A stretch of DNA of 64,000 bases from Winogradskyella bathintestinalis (lineage in GTDB: Bacteria; Bacteroidota; Bacteroidia; Flavobacteriales; Flavobacteriaceae). Below are positions 45,106 through 54,801 of the stretch, one piece after another. A program made the position numbers and the translations under genes. The stretch's first letter is position 1, and the number at the start of each line of letters is the position of its first letter. The DNA lies in the NCBI RefSeq assembly GCF_030407435.1, contig NZ_JASDDK010000003.1, forward strand, positions 345,456 through 409,455, in the 5' to 3' direction. Below the pieces are notes generated by a model, which did no database searches, was not told where the DNA came from, and saw only the letters and a list, made by a program, of their open reading frames with translations.

Positions 45106-46341
45106 TTATAAAAGTTGACCATTTATTATCACCTGCTCAACAGGGTTATGAGCATAAGCATAAGGGATTTCACTATAATGATCCATGGGCTTCGTTATAA
45201 TGAGGTTGGCTTTTTTACCTCGTGTAATACTACCGTACATATTACTAATTCCCATGGCATAAGCACCATTTATGGTAGCCGCATTTATGGCTTCTTCGGG
45301 AGTCATTTTTAGTTTCACACAAGCGGCACTAACTATAAAATTCATATTTCCGCTAGGTGAAGAACCTGGATTGTAATCAGTTGCAATGGCTAATGGTAAG
45401 CCTGCATCAATAAGTTGGCGTGCCTTTGTATAAGGAATGCTTAAAAAATAAGAACAGCCAGGAAGCGCCACAGGGATAGTCTCACTATCTTTTAATGCTA
45501 CAATATCGTCTTCGTTTAATTCTTCTAAATGATCCACGGAAAGTGCGTTGTATTTTACTCCTAGCGCAATTCCTCCTAAAATATTAAACTGGTTAACATG
45601 AATTTTAGGTTTTAAATTGTAATTTTTTCCAGCTTTTAAAATGGCTTCGGTATCGTTAATATCAAAATAACCTTCTTCACAGAAAACGTCAATATAATTC
45701 GCAATATGAAGTTCGGCTGCTTTCGGAATTAATTCTTCTGTAATATATTTAATATAGTCTTGTTTTTTAGTTTTGAATTCCGATGGAATAGCATGAGCTG
45801 CCAGTAATGTTGGGGTAATAATAGCCAGACTTTCACGTTTAAGACGTTTAATGACCCTTAGCATTTTTAACTCGGCATCTAGTGTTAATCCATAACCTGT
45901 TTTTATTTCTACAGCTCCAGTTCCCATGGCAATTATTTCATCTAATCGTTTTAAGGATTGCTTATATAAAATCTCTTCTGAGGTTTTTTGAAGAAGTTTA
46001 GCCGAATTTAAAATTCCACCACCTTTATTAGCAATTTCAGCATAGGATACCCCTTTAATTCTATCTACAAATTCAGAAGTTCTGTCTCCCGCATATACTA
46101 TATGAGTATGCGAATCGCACCAAGAAGGTAAGACTATTTTACCCGTAGCATCTATGATGGTATCAGCTTCAATAGTTTGATAATCTTCCATTTTACCATA
46201 TTCTATAATGGTGTCGTGATCAATATAAATATAGGCGTTTTCTAAAATTGGTAGTTCTTTCATGTCCGCACCTTTTACAATAGTAACGTTAGAATCATGA
46301 ACTTGAAGCAATTGTTTTATATTTAAAATGAGTACGGACAT
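45106..46341 (-). CDS. hutI: Imidazolonepropionase
   Basis: This amidohydrolase of 411 aa has the metal site SHTHIVYAGDR, HVNQFNILGG, SVDHLEEL and the active-site Asp in ATDYNPGSSPSGNM. It hydrolyses imidazolone-5-propionate to N-formimidoyl-glutamate, the step before HutG. hutH and hutU are not in the window. It reads toward hutG but is separated from it by a gene on the other strand. Confidence 0.95.
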   Translation of the reverse strand: MSVLILNIKQLLQVHDSNVTIVKGADMKELPILENAYIYIDHDTIIEYGKMEDYQTIEADTIIDATGKIVLPSWCDSHTHIVYAGDRTSEFVDRIKGVSYAEIANKGGGILNSAKLLQKTSEEILYKQSLKRLDEIIAMGTGAVEIKTGYGLTLDAELKMLRVIKRLKRESLAIITPTLLAAHAIPSEFKTKKQDYIKYITEELIPKAAELHIANYIDVFCEEGYFDINDTEAILKAGKNYNLKPKIHVNQFNILGGIALGVKYNALSVDHLEELNEDDIVALKDSETIPVALPGCSYFLSIPYTKARQLIDAGLPLAIATDYNPGSSPSGNMNFIVSAACVKLKMTPEEAINAATINGAYAMGISNMYGSITRGKKANLIITKPMDHYSEIPYAYAHNPVEQVIINGQLL

Positions 46342-46385
46342 GTGGATTGGTGTTTTTGTAAAGATTGCTAATTTTTTGAATAAAA

Positions 46386-46417
46386 AAAAACGCTAGTAAA
46401 AAATTACTAGCGTTTTT
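46386..46417 (-). terminator. Terminator of fumC
   Basis: AAAAACGCTAGTAA (46386-46399) and TTACTAGCGTTTTT (46404-46417) form a 14-bp perfect stem with a 4-nt loop, and the minus strand continues with a T-run. It lies about 100 bp past the fumC stop. Confidence 0.8.
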
Positions 46418-46516
46418 GACGTTTCATACTTCAAAATACTTGTTTTTTTATGAATATTGGTAATCATTCATAATCATCAAAGTTTCTTCATACTAAATAT
46501 TTAGGTGCCTGTCATT

Positions 46517-47914
46517 TTATTTTATGCTTCCTACCATATGTTCTGGTTTTACCCATTCATCATAATCTTCAGCAGAAACATAACCTAAGTTTACAGCTTC
46601 TTCTTTTAATGTCGTACCATTTTTATGTGCAGTGTTCGCAATCTCAGCCGCTTTATAATAACCGATTTTAGTGTTTAATGCGGTAACTAACATTAAAGAA
46701 TTGTTCAATAACTCTTTAATCACTTGATGGTTTGGTTCAATTCCGCTAGCACAATGTTCTTCAAAACTTACGCAGGCGTCACCTATTAATTGTGCAGATT
46801 GGAGAATGTTCGCTGCCATCATCGGCTTAAAAACATTTAGCTCGTAATGACCTTGGGTGCCACCAACAGTAATTGCGACATCGTTACCCATTACCTGAGC
46901 ACAAACCATAGTTAAAGCTTCACATTGCGTAGGGTTTACTTTTCCTGGCATTATTGAGCTACCTGGTTCGTTGGCAGGAATAATTATTTCTCCAATTCCA
47001 GAACGTGGTCCTGACGCCATCATTCTTATGTCATTGGCAATTTTATTTAACGAAACGGCCAGTTGTTTTAATGCTCCATGAGTTTCAACAATGGCATCAT
47101 GAGCAGCTAAAGCTTCAAATTTATTTTCAGCAGTTACGAAAGGTAAATCCGTAAATTCTGCAATGTATTTTGCTACCAAAACATCATATCCTTCTGGTGT
47201 ATTTAAACCTGTACCTACAGCAGTGCCTCCTAAAGCCAATTCGCTTAAGTGTGCTAGAGTATGTTCTAAAGCCTTTAATCCATGATCTAATTGAGAGACG
47301 TAACCCGAAAATTCCTGACCTAACGTCAATGGAGTCGCATCCATTAAATGAGTTCGTCCTATTTTTACAACTTCCTTAAACTCGAGTGATTTTTTATGTA
47401 AAGTGTTGCGCAATTGTATAACTCCAGGTATGGTTGTTTCTACAACCTTTTTGTAAGCCGCAATATGCATTCCGGTAGGAAAGGTATCATTTGAAGATTG
47501 CGATTTATTAACATCATCATTTGGTTGAATCGTTTTTTCGTCTTCACCAATAATTTTCCCAGCGATTTGATGTGCTCGGTTGGCGATTACTTCATTAACA
47601 TTCATGTTGCTTTGTGTACCAGAACCTGTTTGCCAGATCACTAATGGAAATTGATCATTATGTTTACCCTCCAAAATCTCATCACAAACCTTAGCAATCA
47701 GATCACGTTTTTCTTTTGATAAAACTTCGAGTTCACAATTAGTATAAGCAGCGGCCTTTTTTAAGTAAGCAAATCCATAAACCACCTCTAAGGGCATAGA
47801 TGCCGGAGAACCAATTTTAAAGTTATTACGAGAGCGCTCTGTTTGTGCTCCCCAAAGTTTATCGGCAGGTACTTCTACCTCCCCCATAGTATCCTTTTCT
47901 ATACGATATTTCAT
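46517..47914 (-). CDS. fumC: Class II fumarate hydratase
   Basis: This iron-independent fumarase has 465 aa. The superfamily signature [15 protein letters not shown] is present, with [15 protein letters not shown] near residue 98 and [15 protein letters not shown] in the middle. It converts fumarate to malate in the TCA cycle. The minus strand carries TAATTTTG (47944-47937), a perfect -7 element with an 18-nt leader, though I find no -33 at the right distance. Confidence 0.96.
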   Translation of the reverse strand: MKYRIEKDTMGEVEVPADKLWGAQTERSRNNFKIGSPASMPLEVVYGFAYLKKAAAYTNCELEVLSKEKRDLIAKVCDEILEGKHNDQFPLVIWQTGSGTQSNMNVNEVIANRAHQIAGKIIGEDEKTIQPNDDVNKSQSSNDTFPTGMHIAAYKKVVETTIPGVIQLRNTLHKKSLEFKEVVKIGRTHLMDATPLTLGQEFSGYVSQLDHGLKALEHTLAHLSELALGGTAVGTGLNTPEGYDVLVAKYIAEFTDLPFVTAENKFEALAAHDAIVETHGALKQLAVSLNKIANDIRMMASGPRSGIGEIIIPANEPGSSIMPGKVNPTQCEALTMVCAQVMGNDVAITVGGTQGHYELNVFKPMMAANILQSAQLIGDACVSFEEHCASGIEPNHQVIKELLNNSLMLVTALNTKIGYYKAAEIANTAHKNGTTLKEEAVNLGYVSAEDYDEWVKPEHMVGSIK

Positions 47915-47944
47915 TTGTATTGTATTTAGTCCTTTACAAAATTA

Positions 47945-48267
47945 ATGGTTTTTAAAGTTGAATAAGAAAATATTAAAGATTTATTTAAGCATGTTTTTCT
48001 TTAAATAAAAACAAGTTATCTCATTGTGGTCATCAAATTATATCAATTTGGAAATTTTCAATTAACATGAAGGAAGAATTAATAAAAAACAAAAAAAACA
48101 ATTGATATTAATGAAGCCTTTTCAGTTTTAATTACGATATTTAAAAATGGTTATTCTAAGTGGCATACTAATCTATTAGTTTTCAAGACCTACTGCATAA
48201 AATATTGGTGTAAATATTGTATTTTTGCCGACTATTTTTTTTATTTAACTTATTAAAAACTAAACAA
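47945..48267. other. Divergent intergenic region with a -7 element
   Basis: This AT-rich stretch lies between fumC and the hydrolase gene. A perfect -7 element TATTTTTG (plus strand, 48220-48227) predicts transcription from near 48232; the matching -33 is not clear. No RNA gene or reading frame of note is seen. Confidence 0.45.
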
Positions 48268-48972
48268 TTGAAGGAAGAACATTTTAAATGGTACTCACCA
48301 ACACTGAGCAAAGATATAGAGATGCTTGTATTTGGTCATTCTGGATATCCTGTTATTTTGTTTCCTACCACAATGGGCAAGCACAATGAATGTAAAGACA
48401 TGAAACTTGTGGAATCTGCAAGATGGTATTTAGAAGAAGGCCTTATTCAAATTTATTGCCCAGATGGTATTAATGAATTAAGCTGGTACAATAAGCATAT
48501 CCATCCTTCTCTACGAGCAAAAAATCATGCAATCTACGATACGTTTATTATGAACGAAATTGTTAATAAAATTTGTGATGAAAAAGGGTTGCAAAAAGTG
48601 GCTATGGCAGGACCAAGTTTTGGTGGTTACCAAGCTGCTAATTTTGCATTTAGACATCCTGAAAAAGTGAGTCACATGTTTAGTATGAGTGGTTCTTTTG
48701 ATATTAAATCATTTGTGGATGGTCATTACGACGATAATGTGTTTTTTAACAATCCCGTTGATTTTATGCCAGATGCAAACCATCCTGACTTATGGAATAT
48801 GAAAATTATTTTGGGTGTTGGTGAAGAAGACATCTGCTTAGATGCCAATCGAAGAATGGCTAGTATTTTAGAAAAGAAAAACATTCCTTTTTGGTATGAT
48901 GAGCGAAAGTGGGCAAAGCACGATTGGCCTTTATGGCGAGAAATGTTTCCACATTATTTATCCAAACTATAA
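48268..48972 (+). CDS. Alpha/beta-hydrolase (COG4947-like esterase), peptide-ligase cluster gene 1
   Basis: This 234-aa enzyme has the nucleophile motif GPSFGG with Ser117. A likely acid lies in ILGVGEEDICLDANRR and the His in KWAKHDWPLW near the C-terminus. It lacks a signal peptide, so it is cytoplasmic. The TTG at 48268 is chosen because the -7 element at 48220-48227 lies between it and the more upstream ATG. It begins the plus-strand peptide-ligase group and may act as an esterase or acyltransferase on the cluster product. Confidence 0.8.
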   Translation: MKEEHFKWYSPTLSKDIEMLVFGHSGYPVILFPTTMGKHNECKDMKLVESARWYLEEGLIQIYCPDGINELSWYNKHIHPSLRAKNHAIYDTFIMNEIVNKICDEKGLQKVAMAGPSFGGYQAANFAFRHPEKVSHMFSMSGSFDIKSFVDGHYDDNVFFNNPVDFMPDANHPDLWNMKIILGVGEEDICLDANRRMASILEKKNIPFWYDERKWAKHDWPLWREMFPHYLSKL

Positions 48973-49008
48973 CAGTAAATTAATTAATCCAACAAATTCA
49001 TTTTAAAT

Positions 49009-50193
49009 ATGAAAAAAATAGGCATTTTATTCGGTCAAGAAGATACATTTCCATGGGCATTTATTGACAGAGTTAACGAAAAAATTAAAGCTCAAGGTAT
49101 TAAAGAAATGATGGCAGAAGCTGTTTCGATAGATACTGTAGAACAAGCAAAATCTGACGAGTATGCAGTGATAATAGACAGAATTTCTCAGGACGTGCCA
49201 TTTTATAGAGCGTATTTAAAAAATGCGGCAATTACAGGAACAGCCGTTATTAATAACCCATTTTGGTGGAGTGCAGACGAAAAGTTCTTTAACAATGCAT
49301 TAGCGCAATCTATTGGTGTACCTGTACCTAAAACTTTTATTTTACCTTCAGCTCAACGGCCACCAGATACAGATGAAAAATCTTTTAGAAACATGAAATT
49401 TCCATTCGATTGGGAAAAAATGTTCGATACAATCGGTTTTCCGGCATATATGAAACCTCATGATGGAGGTGGATGGAAAAGTGTTTACCGTGTAGAAAAT
49501 CCCGACGATTTATGGGCAAAACATGGGGAAACTGAGAACTTAGTAATGATGCTACAAGAAGAAATTAACTTTACAGAATATTTTAGATGCTACGTTTTAG
49601 GTACAGACAACGTACACATTATGCAATATGAACCTAGAAACCCACATCATTTACGTTATGTCTTGGATGGTGAGCCTGTAGACAGTAAGATTTTAGATTT
49701 GGTTGAGAAATATTGTATCGATTTAAATAAAGCTTTAGGGTACGATTTTAATACCGTTGAATTTGCAGTTAGAGATGGTGTGCCTTATGCGATTGACTTT
49801 TGTAATCCTGCTCCTGATGCAGATATTAAATCCGTAGGACAAGATAATTTTGAATGGATTGTAGAAAATGCCGCTAATATGGCAATTGTAAAAGCAAAAG
49901 AATACGAAAAAGGAAAGATGAACCTTACATGGGGTACTTTTGTTAAAGACCAAATGAACATCTCCGCTTCAGATAAGAAAACATCAGTTAAAAAATCTAT
50001 CGCTAAAAAAGCAACCCCAAAAAAGAATGCCGTAAAGAAATCACCAGCAAAGAATGTGGTAGCAAAAAAGACAACTACAGCAAAAAAGGCGGTCAAAAAA
50101 ACACCTGCTAAAAATGTTGTAGCTAAAAAATCAACAGTAACAAAGACTTCAGGTAAAAAGGCTACGACAAAAAAGAGTTCAGATAAACAATAG
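49009..50193 (+). CDS. ATP-grasp ligase with lysine-rich repetitive tail, cluster gene 2
   Basis: Residues 1-310 form an ATP-grasp fold of the RimK/glutathione-synthetase kind. AYMKPHDGGGWKSVY (146-160) is the nucleotide-binding lysine strand and glycine loop, and TVEFAVRDGVPYAIDFCNP (249-267) holds the metal-binding acidic residues. Such enzymes activate a carboxylate as acyl-phosphate and join it to an amine. Residues 319-394 form a low-complexity tail of K, A, T, S, P and V, containing a 20-residue tandem repeat (341-360 and 361-380, AVKKxPAKNVVAKK). This resembles histone H1 tails and may bind nucleic acid or an anionic surface, or be an acceptor. Gene 3 follows after 56 bp. Confidence 0.85.
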   Translation: MKKIGILFGQEDTFPWAFIDRVNEKIKAQGIKEMMAEAVSIDTVEQAKSDEYAVIIDRISQDVPFYRAYLKNAAITGTAVINNPFWWSADEKFFNNALAQSIGVPVPKTFILPSAQRPPDTDEKSFRNMKFPFDWEKMFDTIGFPAYMKPHDGGGWKSVYRVENPDDLWAKHGETENLVMMLQEEINFTEYFRCYVLGTDNVHIMQYEPRNPHHLRYVLDGEPVDSKILDLVEKYCIDLNKALGYDFNTVEFAVRDGVPYAIDFCNPAPDADIKSVGQDNFEWIVENAANMAIVKAKEYEKGKMNLTWGTFVKDQMNISASDKKTSVKKSIAKKATPKKNAVKKSPAKNVVAKKTTTAKKAVKKTPAKNVVAKKSTVTKTSGKKATTKKSSDKQ

Positions 50194-50201
50194 ATTATGT
50201 A

Positions 50202-50231
50202 TTAGCCTGATTAATTGAATAATCAGGCTTA
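50202..50231. other. Inverted repeat between cluster genes 2 and 3
   Basis: AGCCTGATT (50204-50212) pairs with AATCAGGCT (50221-50229). The T-run is poor, so it may be a weak attenuator or an mRNA-stability element rather than a full terminator. Confidence 0.4.
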
Positions 50232-50249
50232 ATTTAACCATCTCCTTAT

Positions 50250-51344
50250 ATGAAGTTTACATTAGGCATTGAAGAAGAGTATCAAATCATTGATCCCGTT
50301 TCTCGCGAATTAATTTCACACGATCAGCAAATTGTAACAGAAGCGGCTAAGGTTCTTAAAGATCAGGTAAAAGCAGAAATGCATCAAGCCGTGGTAGAGG
50401 TGGGGACACATATTTGCCAAGATATTACGGATGCTAGGTCGCAAATTACACATTTACGAAAATCTATTTCTGGTATAGCTAATGATTTAGGATTTAAAAT
50501 TGGGGCAGCAGGTACACATCCATTTTCTAAATGGGAGCACCAACTGATTACGCCAAATCCTAGGTACGATGAAATTGTTACCGAGTTACAAGATACCGCA
50601 CGGTCTAATTTAATTTTTGGTCTGCACGTGCACGTCGGAATGGAGGATAAGGAAATGGCGATTCATTTAGTAAATGCATTACGCTATTTTTTGCCACATT
50701 TATATGCATTATCAACCAATTCACCATTTTGGGAAGGTAGAAATACTGGATTCAAGTCCTTTAGATCTAAGGTGTTCGATAAATTTCCAAGAACAGGTAT
50801 TCCTGGTATTTTTGAAAATTATGCGCAATATGAAAATTACGTTAACGTTTTAGTAAAGACCAAATGTATTGATAATCCGAAGAAAATTTGGTGGGACATA
50901 AGAGTGCATCCATTTTTTCCAACTTTAGAAGTGAGAATTTGTGATGTACCTTTAACTGTTAACGAAACGGTTTGTATTTCGGCAATAATACAAGCCTTAG
51001 TGGCTAAACTATATAATTTAAGAAGACATAATCTTAATTTTATGAATTACCACCGTGCTTTGATTAACGAGAATAAATGGAGAGCAAGTCGGTATGGTAT
51101 TGATGGAAAAATGATTGATTTTGGAAAAGAATCTGAGGTAGAAACACGACTTCTAATGCTAGAATTACTTGAATTTATTGACGATGTTGTTGATGATTTA
51201 GGATCAAGAAAAGAAATAGAATATATTCATCAAATGCTTAAAAATGGAACCGGAGCAGACCGCCAATTAGAGATATTTAAACAAACAAACGACCTTACTA
51301 AAGTGGTGGATTATATCACAGAACAAACCATTTTAGGATTATAA
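50250..51344 (+). CDS. YbdK-type carboxylate-amine ligase (GCS2), cluster gene 3
   Basis: This 364-aa protein belongs to the glutamate-cysteine ligase 2 superfamily. It begins FTLGIEEEYQIID. The core includes HQAVVEVGTHIC, GLHVHVGMED, LSTNSPFWEGRNTGFKSFR and WWDIRVHPFFPTLEVRICDVPL. Known YbdK enzymes have weak glutamate-cysteine ligase activity; other relatives make different amide bonds, so the amine and carboxylate here are unknown. It is separated from the next gene by 44 bp. Confidence 0.92.
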   Translation: MKFTLGIEEEYQIIDPVSRELISHDQQIVTEAAKVLKDQVKAEMHQAVVEVGTHICQDITDARSQITHLRKSISGIANDLGFKIGAAGTHPFSKWEHQLITPNPRYDEIVTELQDTARSNLIFGLHVHVGMEDKEMAIHLVNALRYFLPHLYALSTNSPFWEGRNTGFKSFRSKVFDKFPRTGIPGIFENYAQYENYVNVLVKTKCIDNPKKIWWDIRVHPFFPTLEVRICDVPLTVNETVCISAIIQALVAKLYNLRRHNLNFMNYHRALINENKWRASRYGIDGKMIDFGKESEVETRLLMLELLEFIDDVVDDLGSRKEIEYIHQMLKNGTGADRQLEIFKQTNDLTKVVDYITEQTILGL

Positions 51345-51388
51345 AATAACCTACTTAAATTGATTACCGCAGTTATGGTAATAGTAAT

Positions 51389-52207
51389 ATGAAAAACGAT
51401 AAATTAAAATTAGCAATTTTAGACATGAATAATGACGAACCCAACCAAGGGTTACGTTGTATTACTGAGATAGCTAATTCCTTTAATGCAGATGTTGATG
51501 TTCAAATCTTTAACGTTAGAGCAAAGCATGAAATACCTGACACAAGTTTTGATATTTATATTTCAAGTGGTGGGCCCGGAAGTCCACTAGAAGAAGGAGA
51601 ATGGAGAAAACCATATCTAAATTTGATACAAGATCTTTGGGATTTTAACAAAACATCGCATCATCAGAAAAAATCTGTATTCTTTATTTGTTATTCCTTT
51701 CAGGTGATATGCGATTATTTTCAATTAGGGGAAATAAAACCTAGGCGCAGTACTTCATTCGGAATTTTACGAGTTCATAAAACAAAAGATGGGAAAAAAG
51801 ACCTTCTTTTATCTGGTTTAAATGATCCATTCTATGCCGTAGATTCACGCGATTGGCAATTAATTCAACCAAACCTTAAGATATTTAAAAGTCATGGGGC
51901 TAAAATATTAAGTATCGAAAAAATTCGTACGCACGTAGAATTAGAACGTGCAATTATGGCTGTTCGATTTTCTGAAGAATTTGTAGGTACTCAATTTCAT
52001 CCTGAAGCTGAACCTATAAGTATGGAAGCTTATTTTGGTTTAGAAGAAAATAAAAAAAAGGTAATTGATAGTTTTGGTAAAGAGAAATACTACCAAATGA
52101 TGACTCGTATGGACGATCCAGACAAAGTTGCGATGACGTACAAAACAATTTTGCCAAAATTTATTCAGAATGCAATTATAAAAGTTAAACAACCTGTAAT
52201 GTCGTAA
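51389..52207 (+). CDS. Class I glutamine amidotransferase-like protein, cluster gene 4
   Basis: This 272-aa protein has the class I features: oxyanion loop SGGPGSPLEEGEWR, nucleophile Cys101 in FFICYSFQ (the family usually has GxCxG, so ICYSFQ is variant) and the HxE pair in TQFHPEAEP near residue 210. It could deliver ammonia to a partner ligase in the cluster or hydrolyse gamma-glutamyl bonds, as PuuD-like members do. Gene 5 starts 6 bp later. Confidence 0.85.
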   Translation: MKNDKLKLAILDMNNDEPNQGLRCITEIANSFNADVDVQIFNVRAKHEIPDTSFDIYISSGGPGSPLEEGEWRKPYLNLIQDLWDFNKTSHHQKKSVFFICYSFQVICDYFQLGEIKPRRSTSFGILRVHKTKDGKKDLLLSGLNDPFYAVDSRDWQLIQPNLKIFKSHGAKILSIEKIRTHVELERAIMAVRFSEEFVGTQFHPEAEPISMEAYFGLEENKKKVIDSFGKEKYYQMMTRMDDPDKVAMTYKTILPKFIQNAIIKVKQPVMS

Positions 52208-52213
52208 TTTAAG

Positions 52214-53413
52214 ATGATAAAGCCAATCAGAGACGCCTATAATGCAAATTTTTCGGAAGAAAAATATAAAGCCTTTTTAAAAGATATTGATGACACGTTT
52301 AATTACCACGTTCCTTTTAAAATAGCTGAAACACCTGTTTTTATACCAAACGTTTTAAAACAAAAACTGATAGACGCTTGTAATGATATTATGACGGTAA
52401 TTAATAAACCGAATTTTAAACAGTTAACTGATGGTGCATTTTTCGACACAAACACCATTGTACCAAATGAAGATAACCATGCTAAGTTTATTCAACTCGA
52501 TTTTGGGATTTGTAGAGATTCACAAGGCCAATTAACACCAAAGTTAATAGAGTTACAAGGTTTTCCTTCGTTGTATTATTTTCAAGAATTATTAGGCAAT
52601 AAATACAGAACACATTTTGGTAATGTTATTCCAAAAGGATTTTCTCAGCATCTCAATGGAATGACTTCCGATGATTATTTACCTTTATTAAAACAAGAAA
52701 TTATTGGTAATACCGATCCGAAACACGTTATTTTATTAGAAATAGAACCAGAAAAACAAGCCACTGCTATTGATTTTTATGCTACTGCAGAAAAGTTAGG
52801 TATAAAAGTACTTTGTATAACCCACTTGAAAAAAAGAGGTAAATCTTTATTTTATTTCGATGAGAATGGTGAAGAGGTAGGGGTTTTAAAAATATATAAT
52901 CGTATAATTTTTGACGAATTACATCAACGTACTGATCTTAAAACTGAGTTCAGTTTTCAAGATGAGATTGATGCAGAATGGATTGGTCATCCTAATTGGT
53001 TTTACAGAATCAGTAAATACACGATGCCCTTATTAAAGGGTGATTATGTGCCAAAATCTTATTATTTAGATCAATTGGAAAGCATTCCAACAGACTTAGA
53101 GAATTATGTTTTAAAACCATTATATTCATTTGCTGGAGCGGGCGTTCAAATTCATGTAACCAAAAGCATGATTGATGATATCACTAATAAATCCAATTAC
53201 TTACTTCAAGAAAAAGTAGCCTATGCACCCGTAATTGAGACTATGGATGAGCCTGCGAAGTGTGAAATTAGAATGATGATGCTCCACAACTCCAAAACGA
53301 ATAAAACAGAAATCGTTAGTAACTTAATGCGATTAAGTAAGGGTGAAATGGTTGGTGTTAAGTACAATAAAGATAAGACCTGGGTTGGCGGTAGTACTGG
53401 ATTTTTTGAATGA
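52214..53413 (+). CDS. ATP-grasp-like protein, probably a circularly permuted ligase, cluster gene 5
   Basis: This 399-aa protein has no signal peptide. The region YVLKPLYSFAGAGVQIHVT (about 297-315) looks like an ATP-grasp nucleotide-binding lysine strand and flexible loop, and the EIRMMML strand further on resembles the acidic metal site. The order suggests the circularly permuted ATP-grasp (glutathionylspermidine-synthetase-like) type, but I could not verify all motifs. The LIELQGFPSLYYFQE segment is well formed. It completes the plus-strand group. Confidence 0.65.
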   Translation: MIKPIRDAYNANFSEEKYKAFLKDIDDTFNYHVPFKIAETPVFIPNVLKQKLIDACNDIMTVINKPNFKQLTDGAFFDTNTIVPNEDNHAKFIQLDFGICRDSQGQLTPKLIELQGFPSLYYFQELLGNKYRTHFGNVIPKGFSQHLNGMTSDDYLPLLKQEIIGNTDPKHVILLEIEPEKQATAIDFYATAEKLGIKVLCITHLKKRGKSLFYFDENGEEVGVLKIYNRIIFDELHQRTDLKTEFSFQDEIDAEWIGHPNWFYRISKYTMPLLKGDYVPKSYYLDQLESIPTDLENYVLKPLYSFAGAGVQIHVTKSMIDDITNKSNYLLQEKVAYAPVIETMDEPAKCEIRMMMLHNSKTNKTEIVSNLMRLSKGEMVGVKYNKDKTWVGGSTGFFE

Positions 53414-53430
53414 TGAATTTTCTAATTTTT

Positions 53431-53451
53431 ATGATTTTGTATAAAAATCAT
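53431..53451. terminator. AT-rich terminator between convergent cluster groups
   Basis: ATGATTTT (53431-53438) pairs perfectly with AAAATCAT (53444-53451) with a 5-nt loop; T-runs are short. It ends both convergent genes. Confidence 0.6.
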
Positions 53452-54650
53452 CATTCTGACTTATCTGGTGCGGGCAAACTAGCATGAAATTCCGCAGCGA
53501 TACGTTTCGTATAATGATCTAACAGCTCCAAAACCCGCTCGCTAGAATTAGATTGAACAATTAACCCAATATGCCAATCTTTATGCATACGCCAAACGAT
53601 TTCTTCGTCGGTAAAGCTTGAAGTATCTGGATGTTTAAATCTACTTAATGAGACCACAATACCAGAATATTGGTCATTGGTTTTTGGAAGCTTGTAAACT
53701 TTTTTTGTAAGATTTGTAATTTCGATTCTTGCCCATTGCACCCAAAGATTTATACCCGAGGCAGCTTCTACCATTTCTGCCAAATTGGCTCCTCCAACTC
53801 TCGAAGACGTTTCTAAAAAGAATAATTCCCCAGTGGCTTTAGATTGAATGAATTCTGTGTGTGATGCGCCAAATTGCATTCCAAAGGCTTTCATGACTTC
53901 AGCGTTCATTTTTTGCAATCCTTTTTCAAATTTAGAGCCAATTTTTGAACTGGCTGATCTAAAGATTCCTCCTCCATGAGCGACTTCGAAAGGGGTGTCT
54001 AAATATTTACTAACTCTTGCAAAAGCGACTTTACCATCTACATTTAATCCATCAACGTGATAAACATCTCCTGGAGCAAATTTCTCCACTAAATAGTTAT
54101 CGCGTTCATCACCTAAATCATTCACAATTTGCCACAAATCGTTTTTAGAATGAATTTTTTTAATGCCAGTAGCTGACGCCTCCATTCTTGGTTTAATTAA
54201 CCATGGCGGACTCACTTTATCCGCATAATTATTGATGGTTTCGTCATTAAACAAATCCGTAAAATCAGGCACATTTACACCTTCTTCCTTAGCTTTAACT
54301 CGCATCGCAAGCTTATCTCTAAAATAATGCGCAGTGGTTCTACCCATGCCTGGCATTCTAAAATGCTCCCTTAGCAATGCTACTTTCTCAACATCAAAAT
54401 CATCGAGCGCTACAAAACGATCGAATTTAATAGTTCTAAATTTATAGGCAATGCCTTTAACCACATCATTATGATGCCATTCGTCTATATAAAACGTATC
54501 ATCAATAAATTCCCATGGCCAATTTTCGTGCTGCAGTTTATTTTTGGTTAATAAATAAACATTATTACCTTCTGCTTTCACACTTTTTAAAAAATCTTCA
54601 CCTTTAAAATAGGTGGAAATACAAAGAAAATTTAATGGTTTTTTAGACAT
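53451..54650 (-). CDS. ATP-grasp ligase, carbamoyl-phosphate-synthetase-like, cluster gene 6
   Basis: This 399-aa protein has a typical ATP-grasp order: an N-terminal Rossmann-like part (residues 1-90), LIKPRMEASATGIKKI (about 150-165) as the nucleotide-binding strand and loop, EKFAPGDVYHVDG, and ETSSRVGGANLAEMV for the metal-binding residues. It resembles the CarB/BtrJ-like amino-acid ligases, so it probably couples an amino acid or amino-acid derivative to another molecule. It is convergent with the plus-strand group and lies 151 bp downstream of the aminopeptidase. Confidence 0.85.
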   Translation of the reverse strand: MSKKPLNFLCISTYFKGEDFLKSVKAEGNNVYLLTKNKLQHENWPWEFIDDTFYIDEWHHNDVVKGIAYKFRTIKFDRFVALDDFDVEKVALLREHFRMPGMGRTTAHYFRDKLAMRVKAKEEGVNVPDFTDLFNDETINNYADKVSPPWLIKPRMEASATGIKKIHSKNDLWQIVNDLGDERDNYLVEKFAPGDVYHVDGLNVDGKVAFARVSKYLDTPFEVAHGGGIFRSASSKIGSKFEKGLQKMNAEVMKAFGMQFGASHTEFIQSKATGELFFLETSSRVGGANLAEMVEAASGINLWVQWARIEITNLTKKVYKLPKTNDQYSGIVVSLSRFKHPDTSSFTDEEIVWRMHKDWHIGLIVQSNSSERVLELLDHYTKRIAAEFHASLPAPDKSE

Positions 54651-54801
54651 GGTTTAGTATTTAGAATCAAGTCCGCTTTGCTGTTAGTGCTAGGCTAGAA
54701 TTAGCTATTTTTATAATTTAATTATAAGTTATTAAGTTAATAAAAAAAATGAGTTAATAAGGCATAATGACTATATAACCTTTCAAAATGGTAGTATACG
54801 C

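Noticed and set aside
46386..46417. Long perfect inverted repeat considered as an IS terminal repeat
   Set aside because: It has a 4-nt loop and T-runs at the right places and sits just after fumC, so it is an ordinary intrinsic terminator.
49785..50096. Antisense frame rich in F and A opposite the lysine-rich tail
   Set aside because: It is the mirror of the Lys/Ala codons of the ligase tail and would code an unlikely phenylalanine-rich protein.
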